DNA from: Chryseobacterium pennae
GTDB lineage: Bacteria > Bacteroidota > Bacteroidia > Flavobacteriales > Weeksellaceae
Direction of reading: 5' to 3'
Length of the DNA: 64,000 bases
Assembly: GCF_003385515.1 (NCBI RefSeq)
Contig: NZ_QNVT01000008.1
Span: 124,001-188,000 of the forward strand
Shown: positions 51,779 to 60,140 of the stretch, piece after piece
How the letters are laid out: each line of letters starts with the position of its first letter
Position numbering within the stretch: position 1 is the stretch's first letter
Program-made: the position numbers and the translations under genes
The notes under the pieces: model-generated
Databases searched by the model: none
What the model saw: the letters and a program-made list of their open reading frames with translations, nothing else
Told to the model about the DNA's origin: nothing

Positions 51779-51865
51779 GCTGCGCAAAGTCTCCTGACTT
51801 TGAGCCATGCAATTAAAAATGTTTTGTAAAATATGCTCCAAAGTCAGGAGACTTCGGAGAGCGGG
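51779..51865 (+). repeat. Double-hairpin repeat element, copy E
   Basis: Left hairpin CAAAGTC-TCCT-GACTTTG (51785-51802), an AT-rich centre, and right hairpin CTCCAAAGTC-AGGA-GACTTCGGAG (51836-51859, one mismatch), ending GAGCGGG. The two halves are also complementary to each other (GTCTCCTGACTTT against AAAGTCAGGAGAC), so the whole can fold as one long hairpin. Confidence 0.75.
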
Positions 51866-51931
51866 TAGAACTGGTGAAAAAATAATGTTACCTATAAGAA
51901 TATAGAATTAGATATTCTTTTGCGTAAAAAA

Positions 51932-51964
51932 TGCCCCAAAAAAGTGTCTAACTTTTTGGGGGCA
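51932..51964. terminator. Hairpin TGCCCC...GGGGCA
   Basis: TGCCCCAAAAAAGT (51932-51945) and ACTTTTTGGGGGCA (51951-51964) pair with one mismatch around GTCTA. It may terminate the minus-strand hydrolase gene (stop at 52087) or the plus-strand one. The sequence also resembles ends of insertion sequences in this phylum; no transposase is present. Confidence 0.5.
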
Positions 51965-52086
51965 GTCCATAGCTGTTTTTTTTGTTTTGATTTCTGATGC
52001 ACAAGATCATCAACGGCTACACATCAATTTATTGAAAGAAGGTTAGACTTGTTTGGCTTTAAGGAAAATAGGTTTCTACTTCCTTG

Positions 52087-53049
52087 TTAGGCATTCTGTT
52101 TTTCTAACCATTTTAAAATTGCTTGGGTGGTTTCTTCTGGCTTTTCCTGTTGAATCCAATGGCCACAATCCAGACTCACAATATCCAGATTAGGGACAAT
52201 GTTTTTTAGGTTTTCAGATTTGGGAATCGTGTCCTGTTCACCATATATCATAAGAGTCGGCTGATGAATGATTGGGGTTACGTCCGCCATTAAGTGCCAG
52301 TTTCTGTCAAGGTTTCTGTACCAGTTTATACTTCCTGTAAACCCTGATGATTCGAAAGCAGAAACAAATACAGACAGTTCGTTGTCTCGCATTAAAGGTT
52401 CTCCCTGTGGATTTTCTGCTCTTGCAAGATTGATCATTAGCATTCCGGGTTCTGGTGGTGCTGGAGGTATATTTTTGCGGAATATGTTACGGAAGAACTG
52501 AGAGGTGTTTTCATTCATTATAGCATCTGCTACTCCCGGCTGTCGATTGAAGTGAACAAAATAGAAGTCACCTCCAAATATAGCTTCCATAAATTCAAGC
52601 CATGGCTGTTCTCCGCGCTCCTGATAAGGCAAAGCCAGATTTATTATTTTATTTACCCGACCAGGATGCAATAGTGCCAGATTCCAAACAACATTGGCTC
52701 CCCAATCGTGACCAACAAAAGTGGCATCTTCATATCCAAAGTGATCGAGTAGGGCAACCAGGTCACCTGTCAGGTGTGCAATATCATATTCAGTTACTTC
52801 GGACGGACAGGATGAGTTCCCATAACCTCTCTGATTGGGAATGATCACATGATACCCAGCTGCAACCAATGCTGAAACCTGATGACGCCAGGAAAAAGCA
52901 TGTTCCGGAAAGCCGTGGCAGAGTACAATAGGTTTTCCAGCATTCTGTTTACCCGCTTCAAAGACTTCCAGCTCTACACCGTTAACTGAAATAAGAGTAG
53001 GGTTAGGAAAATGGGTTGACTTAAATACTGAGCTAATTTCGTTTGTCAT
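52087..53049 (-). CDS. Epoxide hydrolase-like alpha/beta hydrolase
   Basis: 320 residues, no signal peptide. HGFPEHAFSWRHQ (oxyanion motif HGxP), QRGYGNSS, and the nucleophile elbow GHDWGANVVW with Asp115 instead of Ser identify the epoxide hydrolase/haloalkane dehalogenase branch. An acid in YGEQDTIP and the late DCGHWIQQEKPEE with the catalytic His complete the triad. Soluble and cytoplasmic; natural substrate unknown. The HGxP motif favours epoxide hydrolase over dehalogenase. Confidence 0.85.
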   Translation of the reverse strand: MTNEISSVFKSTHFPNPTLISVNGVELEVFEAGKQNAGKPIVLCHGFPEHAFSWRHQVSALVAAGYHVIIPNQRGYGNSSCPSEVTEYDIAHLTGDLVALLDHFGYEDATFVGHDWGANVVWNLALLHPGRVNKIINLALPYQERGEQPWLEFMEAIFGGDFYFVHFNRQPGVADAIMNENTSQFFRNIFRKNIPPAPPEPGMLMINLARAENPQGEPLMRDNELSVFVSAFESSGFTGSINWYRNLDRNWHLMADVTPIIHQPTLMIYGEQDTIPKSENLKNIVPNLDIVSLDCGHWIQQEKPEETTQAILKWLEKQNA

Positions 53050-53148
53050 TTTTATTCTTTTAAAGATTAATTAATGATGCAAACTTACACCAGTGATGTG
53101 ACAGCAGTGTGTCAGTAGTCGAAAATAAATTAGATCATTTCCTTCTGC

Positions 53149-53227
53149 TTCTGCAAAGTCTCCCGACTTTGAGCTAATGAAAATAGGATTATTTCCTTTA
53201 CACTTGCTCCAAAGTCATGAGCGACCA
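53149..53227 (+). repeat. Double-hairpin repeat element, copy F
   Basis: Left hairpin CAAAGTC-TCCC-GACTTTG (53154-53171), then AGCTAATGAAAATAGGATTA, and ACTTGCTCCAAAGTCATGAG as a damaged right half that has lost its second arm. It lies in the 300-base divergent spacer 53050-53349, which otherwise shows nothing clear. Confidence 0.7.
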
Positions 53228-53349
53228 GACCCCAAACGAATATAAAAATACCAGGAAATAAGTACCAATTTATGCACTTTTAAGCTTTTGAAACCTCTTC
53301 TCATTTTTCTTATATGAATTTTGCATGTAAATAATTCAAATTACATGTT

Positions 53350-54468
53350 ATGAAAAAGTTCATATTACTAGTTGTTGTTATTTTTATCACCTCATGCAGC
53401 AATGATGATTCAAACTCCTCAGCCGATAGAAAAGCACTGGTACAGCAAAAACTTGATAAAGCTTTGTCCAACTTCCCGGGCTTAAGCCTTAGTGTAAATA
53501 CAGCTTCAGGGAATTATACCCTGGTTGCAGGAGACGCGGTAATTAATGAAAAGCCGATGGCTGCTTCTGCCCTTCACTATATGCAGAGTATTTCAAAAAC
53601 CTTTACCGCAGTGGCTGTCTTAAAACTGAAAGAGGAGGGCAAAATTAATCTCGATGCCAGGGTAAACACCTATCTTCCTGATATTTGTAATCATCTGCCA
53701 AATGGAAATATCATTACGGTAAGGCAACTGCTTACGATGACATCAGGTCTTCCTGATTATTTAGATAACGATCAGTTTTTAAACGACGCTGTTACAGGGC
53801 CATTGCCTATGACGAGCGAACAGGTATTGAGCTATATATACAATCAACCCGCAAAATTTGCACCCGGTACTTCATTTGGATATTGCAATATAAATTATCA
53901 CTTGCTGGCTCTTATTATAGATAGGGTTACTCCAAACGGGCATCGAAAGTATATTACGGACAAAATAATTAACACCATTGGACTTTCCAACACCTATTAT
54001 ATAGCGGGCTCGGCAAGCACTATGGCTCCTCAGGGGACGACGGCCAGCTATCTGGAAATAGATGGCGCTTTTACCGATATGAGCCACCTGCAGTTGGGTA
54101 CAGTCCTTACGTTCATTGGTGATGACGGTATTGTAGCTTCTGTTCAGGATATCGCGGGATTTTACTACAGGTTGCTCCATGACAAAACGGTATTGTCACC
54201 AGCATCATTGGAAGAAATGAAGGTTGCGGTGAGTAATCAGGGTACTCCGATATATGGCTTAGGGCTGTATTTTTATAAAACCAATAGTGGCCTGCAAGCC
54301 ATCGGCCACGAGGGTAGTGGGATCGGAGCCGGTGCCTATGCTTTTTATTTTCCTTCCAAAAATACCAGCGTCGTCCTGTGTACAAACGCGGGAACGCTTA
54401 CCGATGCTATAAAAGAGAAACAGTTACGGACATTGTATGAGGAAATTACAGGGATATTGCTTGAGTAA
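53350..54468 (+). CDS. Lipoprotein serine hydrolase, class C beta-lactamase-like
   Basis: 372 residues. Lipobox with Cys16 (FITSCSNDDSN). SISK (Ser80-Lys83), YCN in GYCNINYHLLAL and HEG in GHEGSGIGAGAY make a complete set of catalytic boxes. The family includes D-aminopeptidases, carboxypeptidases and esterases; nothing here singles out one. It ends before copy G of the repeat and the terminator at 54635. Confidence 0.83.
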   Translation: MKKFILLVVVIFITSCSNDDSNSSADRKALVQQKLDKALSNFPGLSLSVNTASGNYTLVAGDAVINEKPMAASALHYMQSISKTFTAVAVLKLKEEGKINLDARVNTYLPDICNHLPNGNIITVRQLLTMTSGLPDYLDNDQFLNDAVTGPLPMTSEQVLSYIYNQPAKFAPGTSFGYCNINYHLLALIIDRVTPNGHRKYITDKIINTIGLSNTYYIAGSASTMAPQGTTASYLEIDGAFTDMSHLQLGTVLTFIGDDGIVASVQDIAGFYYRLLHDKTVLSPASLEEMKVAVSNQGTPIYGLGLYFYKTNSGLQAIGHEGSGIGAGAYAFYFPSKNTSVVLCTNAGTLTDAIKEKQLRTLYEEITGILLE

Positions 54469-54517
54469 AAACTAATTTAAACCGCTGCTTCATCAATATC
54501 GATACTGTCCAGAGTCT

Positions 54518-54604
54518 GCTGCGCAACGTCTCCTGACTTTGAGCTGGTAAATAAGATGATTCCCGTTATACTTGCTCCGAAGTCAGGAGACTTCGGAGAG
54601 TGGG
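54518..54604 (+). repeat. Double-hairpin repeat element, copy G
   Basis: Left hairpin CAACGTC-TCCT-GACTTTG (54524-54541, one mismatch), centre AGCTGGTAAATAAGATGATT, and right hairpin CTCCGAAGTC-AGGA-GACTTCGGAG (54575-54598, perfect 10 bp) followed by AGTGGGG. Best preserved copy in the window. Confidence 0.78.
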
Positions 54605-54634
54605 GAAATATCCATCATAGCAATAAGTGTAAAA

Positions 54635-54663
54635 AAGAGACAACTATTTAATAGTTGTCTCTT
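54635..54663. terminator. Terminator between convergent genes
   Basis: AAGAGACAACTAT (54635-54647) and ATAGTTGTCTCTT (54651-54663) form a perfect 13-bp stem with loop TTA, preceded by an A run (54629-54636) that becomes a T run on the minus strand. It would end the six-gene operon transcribed from 62647. Confidence 0.85.
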
Positions 54664-54729
54664 CAAGTGAGAAGATGATTATTTCTTCAAACACTTTTAT
54701 ACCTGATTTTTGCTAGCTGTTTTCAATGT

Positions 54730-56190
54730 TTATTCAGGATCTATCACTCCGTCTCTTGTGATAACCGGAAGTTGTTTTGTATTTTCAGAAGCAGAGATAA
54801 CATCATCAAACTGAACTCTTTTGGACTGAATTTTTGAACTTGGAATTTGTTGTAAAATTTTCAGGTGATTCTGATAATTCCTTATCCCCATGGAAACCTG
54901 AAATGAGAAGTCAGACGTTTTGTAAGCTTTACCTTTGTAATTGATGGTTTGTACTCCACCTTTCACTTTTTGAAAGAACTCTTTAAACATCACTGTATCA
55001 TAGGCCTTGTTAGAAAAATCTGCAAGATCCAGCGCATCATAATCAGAATTTAAAGCGGCACGGCTGTGACAGGAGATACAGGACGATCTTTGATTGTCAA
55101 CCGGGCCATTCATTCTGCCTCCTATTCCAAGGTGGGTAACGTAGGCCTGATCCGGATTGTTTCCAGAATTGCTGTTTTTTAGCAATGAAGCATTGATTAT
55201 ATTTTCTCTGAGTTTTGTATTGATAAAATTGTTTGGGAATATGTTGATGTCATTCATTTGATCCACGTCGTTATCCCAGCCTATTCCAACAGGATCAAGT
55301 TTTTCGTACCAGTCTTTTCCTTTCTTGGCATTATTATAGATAAAAGTACCAAAAGCCCATTGTGTATGTGGGGCTCTGGAATCTTTTACAGCAATATCCA
55401 CCTGAAGCAATCTTACTTTTTTAACGACTTTCCCTTTGATATCTTTTTTTACCGTATTATCATAAATGTGTGCATCCCATTCCAAACTTCCTTTCAGGAA
55501 AGGAACTTCTTCAACAGGAGCATCTGTGAAAATAAGTTTAAAACAAACTGTTCCTTCTGGAAAATCAGACTTATTAATATCAGGAGATTGTCCTTTCCAT
55601 ACTTTTCCAAACGTGTACCCGCCAGGTTCGTTGTAGAAAGAAATAGCCCAGGTTTGTGAAGGTTTTTTTTGTAAATCATGTATTTGGCCAGGCTTAGAAG
55701 TGATTTCCTGAGTAAGCCCTCTTAATGCTTCTCTTCCTGCACCCACGTAGATAGAATCATGGCTTGTATTGACAATATATTGATCGTCATTATGCATCCA
55801 TGGAGCGTGATACCATTTTCGGATGGTATTTTTTTGAACTTTAAAGTCATGGTCTGTATTTCCTTCAAAACAATATTTCAGAACAGTATCCATATAATTC
55901 TGATACTTATTTTTATCTGTAAAGTCTATATCCCGCCAAGGATATTTTACTTTAGTACTGTCATAAGTCTGCGGATAATCCTGGCTGAGTTCAAAAGTTT
56001 TTCCGGAAAAGCTATCAGGTACTTTATAAAAAGTATTGTAATCCGGGAAACGTTCGTTATCATTCGAAAAAAGCTGTTGGGTAGCAGATAGTAACTGGCT
56101 GTCAGAGAGTTTTTTATTCTCTTTACAAGCTATTGCGGTAAGCAATAGCAGCATAGAGCTACAGATTGCTCTTGTTTTTGTGATTTTCAT
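54730..56190 (-). CDS. c-type cytochrome lipoprotein
   Basis: 486 residues. Lipobox near residue 22 (LLLLTAIACKENKK). One haem-binding CISCH motif at 371-375 (SSCISCHSRAAL) and a long N-terminal region (HAPWMHNDDQYIVN, EALRGLTQEI, WAISFYNEPGGYTFGKVW) of the type seen in periplasmic multidomain cytochromes. Last gene of the operon; it could carry electrons from the GMC oxidoreductase towards the respiratory chain, as small cytochromes do in gluconate and sorbitol dehydrogenases. No axial Met was assigned. Confidence 0.7.
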   Translation of the reverse strand: MKITKTRAICSSMLLLLTAIACKENKKLSDSQLLSATQQLFSNDNERFPDYNTFYKVPDSFSGKTFELSQDYPQTYDSTKVKYPWRDIDFTDKNKYQNYMDTVLKYCFEGNTDHDFKVQKNTIRKWYHAPWMHNDDQYIVNTSHDSIYVGAGREALRGLTQEITSKPGQIHDLQKKPSQTWAISFYNEPGGYTFGKVWKGQSPDINKSDFPEGTVCFKLIFTDAPVEEVPFLKGSLEWDAHIYDNTVKKDIKGKVVKKVRLLQVDIAVKDSRAPHTQWAFGTFIYNNAKKGKDWYEKLDPVGIGWDNDVDQMNDINIFPNNFINTKLRENIINASLLKNSNSGNNPDQAYVTHLGIGGRMNGPVDNQRSSCISCHSRAALNSDYDALDLADFSNKAYDTVMFKEFFQKVKGGVQTINYKGKAYKTSDFSFQVSMGIRNYQNHLKILQQIPSSKIQSKRVQFDDVISASENTKQLPVITRDGVIDPE

Positions 56191-56216
56191 AGGTCTTCAG
56201 TGGTTTTTTGGTTTAA

Positions 56217-57023
56217 TTAAATATAATAAGACCTTGTCTGAATCGCTGCCGGAGCCGACATACTTGTACGAACTGCAAAAGCCGGAGTATCACCAATAAG
56301 GATTTCCATATCTTCTCTCATTTTATTTTTTGAACTTCCGTAAGACATTTTTACAAAGTCTTTACTTTTTTTCAGATCTAAAAAATAAAGGTTGGTAGGT
56401 TGTAGAATATTCCAACGGCAGCCGATAAGCTTTTTGTCGTATTGTCCATACTCTGTGATAGGAGAGAAGGCGGATATTTCCGGAATTAGATTTGTAACAT
56501 GAGCATGACAAGTGAAAATGAATTCGCTGCTGTTGTCCGGATCATTACAGGTTATCGTCCAGGTATTTTGTCCGGGAACATTTAATGAGGGAAGGTTGGT
56601 CGTAAAGGTGGTTTTAAATTTCGGTTCTCCAAACAGCTCGATACCTGCTTTTATTGCCATGTCTGCATCACAGGGAACGTGCACTCTTTTATGGCCCATT
56701 AATTTGGTCTGTTCTTCACCACGCAGGTATTGTTTGGCAGTTACAAAAGCAACATTGTTTTTTTGAGATTTAGGATAAGAAACGATATTTAATTCGATTT
56801 CCTGTGTGGTACTCGCTCCGTTGGGAAATTGACCGGTATAGTTTTGGAAGTTAAAACTTACCAAAGCTTTTCCGTTAAAATCGGCAGCAATTAATCCGGT
56901 ATTTTCCAGATATTTTATAACTTTTTCTCTTTCAACGAGAAACGCAACTTCAATATTGAATAATGTTGCATAATAGAAAGGTAAGCCAAATCCTTCAGGG
57001 ATTGGAGGTAATTGATTATTCAT
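56217..57023 (-). CDS. Acetoacetate decarboxylase-like protein
   Basis: 268 residues. The layout (PPIPEGFGLPFYYAT, ALVSFNFQNYTG, ELNIVSYPKSQKNNVAFVTAKQY, AIKAGIELFGEPKFKTTF) follows the acetoacetate decarboxylase fold, in which 'E..G.PK' borders the active-site lysine; the Lys of GEPK is the candidate. A signal peptide is absent, while its operon neighbours include an exported cytochrome. Many such proteins are not decarboxylases but aldolase or dehydratase relatives. Spacing is 26 bases to the next gene. Confidence 0.6.
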   Translation of the reverse strand: MNNQLPPIPEGFGLPFYYATLFNIEVAFLVEREKVIKYLENTGLIAADFNGKALVSFNFQNYTGQFPNGASTTQEIELNIVSYPKSQKNNVAFVTAKQYLRGEEQTKLMGHKRVHVPCDADMAIKAGIELFGEPKFKTTFTTNLPSLNVPGQNTWTITCNDPDNSSEFIFTCHAHVTNLIPEISAFSPITEYGQYDKKLIGCRWNILQPTNLYFLDLKKSKDFVKMSYGSSKNKMREDMEILIGDTPAFAVRTSMSAPAAIQTRSYYI

Positions 57024-57052
57024 GGTTTTAGGTTTTAGTTTTTTTTAATATA

Positions 57053-57084
57053 ATTCTACGAGGCGTTTTATGACCCCGTAGAAT
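57053..57084 (-). terminator. Intercistronic hairpin
   Basis: ATTCTACGAGG (57053-57063) and CCCCGTAGAAT (57074-57084) pair with one mismatch and a 10-base loop, in the 79-base gap between two operon genes. On the minus strand it is followed by TATATT and an A run, not a T run, so it is more likely an mRNA-stabilising or attenuating stem than a full terminator. Confidence 0.4.
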
Positions 57085-57102
57085 CTTTGTTGACTTTGGG
57101 GT

Positions 57103-58659
57103 TTAACCTTTGTTGTGATAAGGACATCCTGGAGGAGGAGCGATGCCATTTTCAGTAACGGAAGCAGGCATGGTCATACTCATTCCTGAAGGAGCATCGA
57201 AGAACTGTTCTTCAATGATTTTTCTCTGATCATCAGGAATATCCTCCATTTTACGAAGTGTATTGACTTGAATATGAGGCCAGCTTGTTGTCCCGCCATC
57301 ATTTCCGAAATCGAATTCAAAGAATATGATCTGTTCATACTGCAGCTGAAGAATTTCTTTTCCATCTTCAATCACCGTTTCGATCCATAAACGAAAATCG
57401 ACTTCTACAGTCGGAACAAAACGGTTGACAAAAGGAACATTTAAAATTCCACCCTGTGCTCCGGTTTTCATTTTTGAAGATAATTGAATAAGAACATAAT
57501 TAGCCACTTTTTGTCCACTCAATGTATCTCTTAATCGCATATCAGGTCTTACACAATAAGGATACAATTGATCTGCAAGGATTCTCTGGGTATAGATTTT
57601 GTTGGAGCCGCGGTCATTATCATCAGTTAGCGTTTCATGAACCCAACCAGGAGCCGGTTTATCTAAGTTAATAGGGTCTGTTACACTGGCACCTGCACCT
57701 CCCATTGTAGGTGAAATGGAAAGATGTTCCGGCTGCCATGCTGCATCTCCGTAAGGGAATTGTGGAGCCCCATTAATTAAATAATCTAAACCGCTCGGAG
57801 CGATATCTCCCAATAAAGTAATTGTACTTCCGTGAGGGATAACTCCGCTTCTTGAGATCGAATAATCCGGAATAAAATAAGGTCCTGTAATTCCATCCAG
57901 AGGTTTGATTTCCTGAGCAGGAATAATTTCATAATATTTTTGTCCTTCTTTTAACTGGCTTAAAAGAATATAGGAAGAGTTACCGTTTTCATCTCTTACC
58001 TCAACCAGCGGTTCATTTCTGTATTCGCCTGTGTATCCGTATTTTTGAGCATCGCTTTCAGAACGGGCATGAATTCCTCGATCTTTTTTAATGGTTTCCT
58101 CAGTTGCTGCGTAATTATAAACGTCACTTAGCCAAAGATACATCCCGTTTTCTTCATGAATTCCTGCATATTGCAATTCTGACTGACCTTCTACCTTATT
58201 GACACTTTTAATCGTTTGATCATACTTTACAGCACCACAAAACAATTCAGTGGCCCCACCTCGGTTACGTACGCCACCCGGAACAATTTCGAATGTTAGT
58301 TTTTCAATATATTCTTCTGTATCAAAACTGAATTTTCCAGGAATTGTACCGGGATTCGTCCCTGGAGAAGGCATAATTGTGGTGTGAATTCCGCTTCCTA
58401 AAGATGGTCTTTTAATATGATCATTGTAATTGGCGTTGTAGCTTACCCAGGTTCCGTTTAGGGCAGCCAGAATACCGTAATCAACATTATTTGCAATATC
58501 GTTTAGTTGATCTTCTCTGAAAGGTCGTACAGGATCATCAATTAATAATTTTGAATAACCCTTCATCAATTGTTCTAAATACCCTTTCTGTTCTTCCGGC
58601 GAAGTTGTTAATACTCGCGCATTAAGATCTTGAATGATCTCTTGTTTTCTTTTTAACAT
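57103..58659 (-). CDS. Calycin/heme-binding-like protein of unknown function
   Basis: 518 residues, no signal peptide. The part from GTWVSYN (near residue 68) through SFDTEEYIEKLTFEIVPG, VRNRGGATELFCGAVKYDQ and GIHEENGMYLWLSD has the G-x-W start and E/H-rich strand pattern of lipocalin or nitrobindin-type barrels. The second half (VPFVNRFVPTVEVDFRLWIE, LQLQYEQIIFFEFDFG) looks like another beta domain. The C-terminus ends in a Cys-Pro-Tyr-His element. No precise family assignment is possible. It lies 15 bases downstream of the ferritin-like gene and probably forms a complex or pathway with it. Confidence 0.5.
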   Translation of the reverse strand: MLKRKQEIIQDLNARVLTTSPEEQKGYLEQLMKGYSKLLIDDPVRPFREDQLNDIANNVDYGILAALNGTWVSYNANYNDHIKRPSLGSGIHTTIMPSPGTNPGTIPGKFSFDTEEYIEKLTFEIVPGGVRNRGGATELFCGAVKYDQTIKSVNKVEGQSELQYAGIHEENGMYLWLSDVYNYAATEETIKKDRGIHARSESDAQKYGYTGEYRNEPLVEVRDENGNSSYILLSQLKEGQKYYEIIPAQEIKPLDGITGPYFIPDYSISRSGVIPHGSTITLLGDIAPSGLDYLINGAPQFPYGDAAWQPEHLSISPTMGGAGASVTDPINLDKPAPGWVHETLTDDNDRGSNKIYTQRILADQLYPYCVRPDMRLRDTLSGQKVANYVLIQLSSKMKTGAQGGILNVPFVNRFVPTVEVDFRLWIETVIEDGKEILQLQYEQIIFFEFDFGNDGGTTSWPHIQVNTLRKMEDIPDDQRKIIEEQFFDAPSGMSMTMPASVTENGIAPPPGCPYHNKG

Positions 58660-58673
58660 GGTATATTGGTGTA

Positions 58674-60134
58674 TTAGTTTGAAGGATATTCGAAAGTAGG
58701 TCCTGCATTATATTGGGAATCTAACGGTTGGCTCATCAATCCGATGGCCTGTTCTTTCAGTGCATACATATACATGATAGATTTTGGCAGTTCTTCAGCA
58801 TGTCCTTCCACCGCAGCCTGAATAGCATCTAATAATTTTTTATAAGTAGCATTAAATGCTTTTCCTTGCTCAAATAGTACCGGATTTGATTGATAGTCGG
58901 ATATTTTAGGATTCGGTTTCATCGGATAAGCGGCGCTCCAGTCTACAGGAAGCGGTTTTCCGACAGGTGGAGTGGCTACAGGCATCATCCCTTTTTCATC
59001 AATGAAAGGTCTATAATCACCGCCAACATAAAAATGTTCATGGAAAACTTCTTTAAATCTGAAATAATGTGCCAATTCTGCTCCTTCTTCAAACTGTGAG
59101 GCATCTACATCAAAAATAGAATCATCAGCTCCTTCACCTTGTCCTTTAATTTCCTGGAAAACAAGAATCACTCCTTCCAAAGCATCAACAGGATGTAATT
59201 TTCCGCCACTTCCGTAATACTGTTCCGGACGGATCTGTTTGGCTGGGTTTCCAGTGAAGATTCCCCCTTTATTGAGTTCTTCAAAATTCTGTGGCAGTTT
59301 TTTATTTTTTTCATAATAAGCAATGATTTGGAAAACCACGATATAAAAGAATAAAACGTCATAATATTCTCCAATGGTATGAACATTTTTCATCATAAAA
59401 TCTTTCATGTTTTCCAATGTCCAGAAGTTATTTTCCTGAGCCACACTTCTTGAAAATGAACTTGAGGTTTCAATTTGAGGAATATATTTCGGAGCTTTTA
59501 CCGTAGGATTAGTTGGGCTTTCAATCGCAATAAAAGTCGAAATACTGTTGGGTGAGAATGTTTCCAGCCCTACGTAGAAATCAACATTCATCGGAAGTTT
59601 CATCGGATAGGTAGGGTAATTCTGAGACTGGTTGACTGATGGCTGAATATTGACAGCATTCATCACATTACAAACCATAATCATGTGAAGCATCTCTTCT
59701 ACCGCAACACTTCTGATGATTTGTGAAGCTAAAACATTGGTTCCGTCTTTAATGGAGTACAAAGCGGTAAGATAGGGCGGAATTGTAGAATGTTCAATCA
59801 GAATGGCTGTTTGCAAAAGGTCCTGTAAAATCGGACGGTAATCTAAGCCAGCCAATCCTTGTTTAGAAATCTCTTCAGTGTGTCCACCAAATTGAGACTG
59901 CAGATAAGTATTAAATTCCTTAATCTGATTATTTAAAAGGAAGTTTGTCAGCGTTTTGCTGTGGTGCTTCAATCCTTCAGTCCAGTCATGTTTGCCTATT
60001 TTAGAATCAAATAATAATGATTGTAAAGAGATTGCTTCTTCAGTGATGGTATTTTGGGCGAAAGAATTTCTTGAAAAGGTACTATTTTCAATATTTTCCT
60101 GAGGTTCTGTTTTATTGATAAGTTGTTGTCTCAT
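58674..60134 (-). CDS. Ferritin-like protein of the VioB/iminophenyl-pyruvate dimer synthase type
   Basis: 486 residues. LLQTAILIEHSTIPPYLTALY and, 28 residues further, IRSVAVEEMLHMIMVCNVMN reproduce the two metal-binding helices (EH...P.Y and EExxH) of the ferritin-like domain found in VioB and related proteins. Later helices include YDVLFFYIVVFQIIAYYE and AELAHYFRFKEVFHEHFYVG with further Glu and His ligands. In violacein biosynthesis, the relative VioB couples imines of indole-3-pyruvate. Here the domain stands without tryptophan oxidase genes, so another oxidation is likely. It is 6 bases after the GMC gene. Confidence 0.75.
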   Translation of the reverse strand: MRQQLINKTEPQENIENSTFSRNSFAQNTITEEAISLQSLLFDSKIGKHDWTEGLKHHSKTLTNFLLNNQIKEFNTYLQSQFGGHTEEISKQGLAGLDYRPILQDLLQTAILIEHSTIPPYLTALYSIKDGTNVLASQIIRSVAVEEMLHMIMVCNVMNAVNIQPSVNQSQNYPTYPMKLPMNVDFYVGLETFSPNSISTFIAIESPTNPTVKAPKYIPQIETSSSFSRSVAQENNFWTLENMKDFMMKNVHTIGEYYDVLFFYIVVFQIIAYYEKNKKLPQNFEELNKGGIFTGNPAKQIRPEQYYGSGGKLHPVDALEGVILVFQEIKGQGEGADDSIFDVDASQFEEGAELAHYFRFKEVFHEHFYVGGDYRPFIDEKGMMPVATPPVGKPLPVDWSAAYPMKPNPKISDYQSNPVLFEQGKAFNATYKKLLDAIQAAVEGHAEELPKSIMYMYALKEQAIGLMSQPLDSQYNAGPTFEYPSN

Positions 60135-60140
60135 TTCTTT

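Larger units (their letters stand above)
51742..52086. other. 345-base convergent gap with a repeat element and a hairpin
   Basis: Contains copy E of the double-hairpin repeat and the long hairpin at 51932-51964. No coding frame. Confidence 0.6.

Noticed and set aside
6515..54468. The serine hydrolases as antibiotic-resistance beta-lactamases
   Set aside because: They have variant second and third boxes (YSG, YST, HEG, HDG) and extra domains, typical of peptidase or esterase relatives; nothing shows beta-lactam hydrolysis.
50674..54604. The repeated hairpins as a CRISPR array
   Set aside because: The copies are 0.8-1.4 kb apart with genes between them and have no regular spacers.
58674..60134. 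A violacein or indolocarbazole pathway suggested by the VioB-type ferritin-like domain
   Set aside because: There is no tryptophan oxidase or flavin monooxygenase of that pathway nearby; the neighbours are GMC and cytochrome genes.
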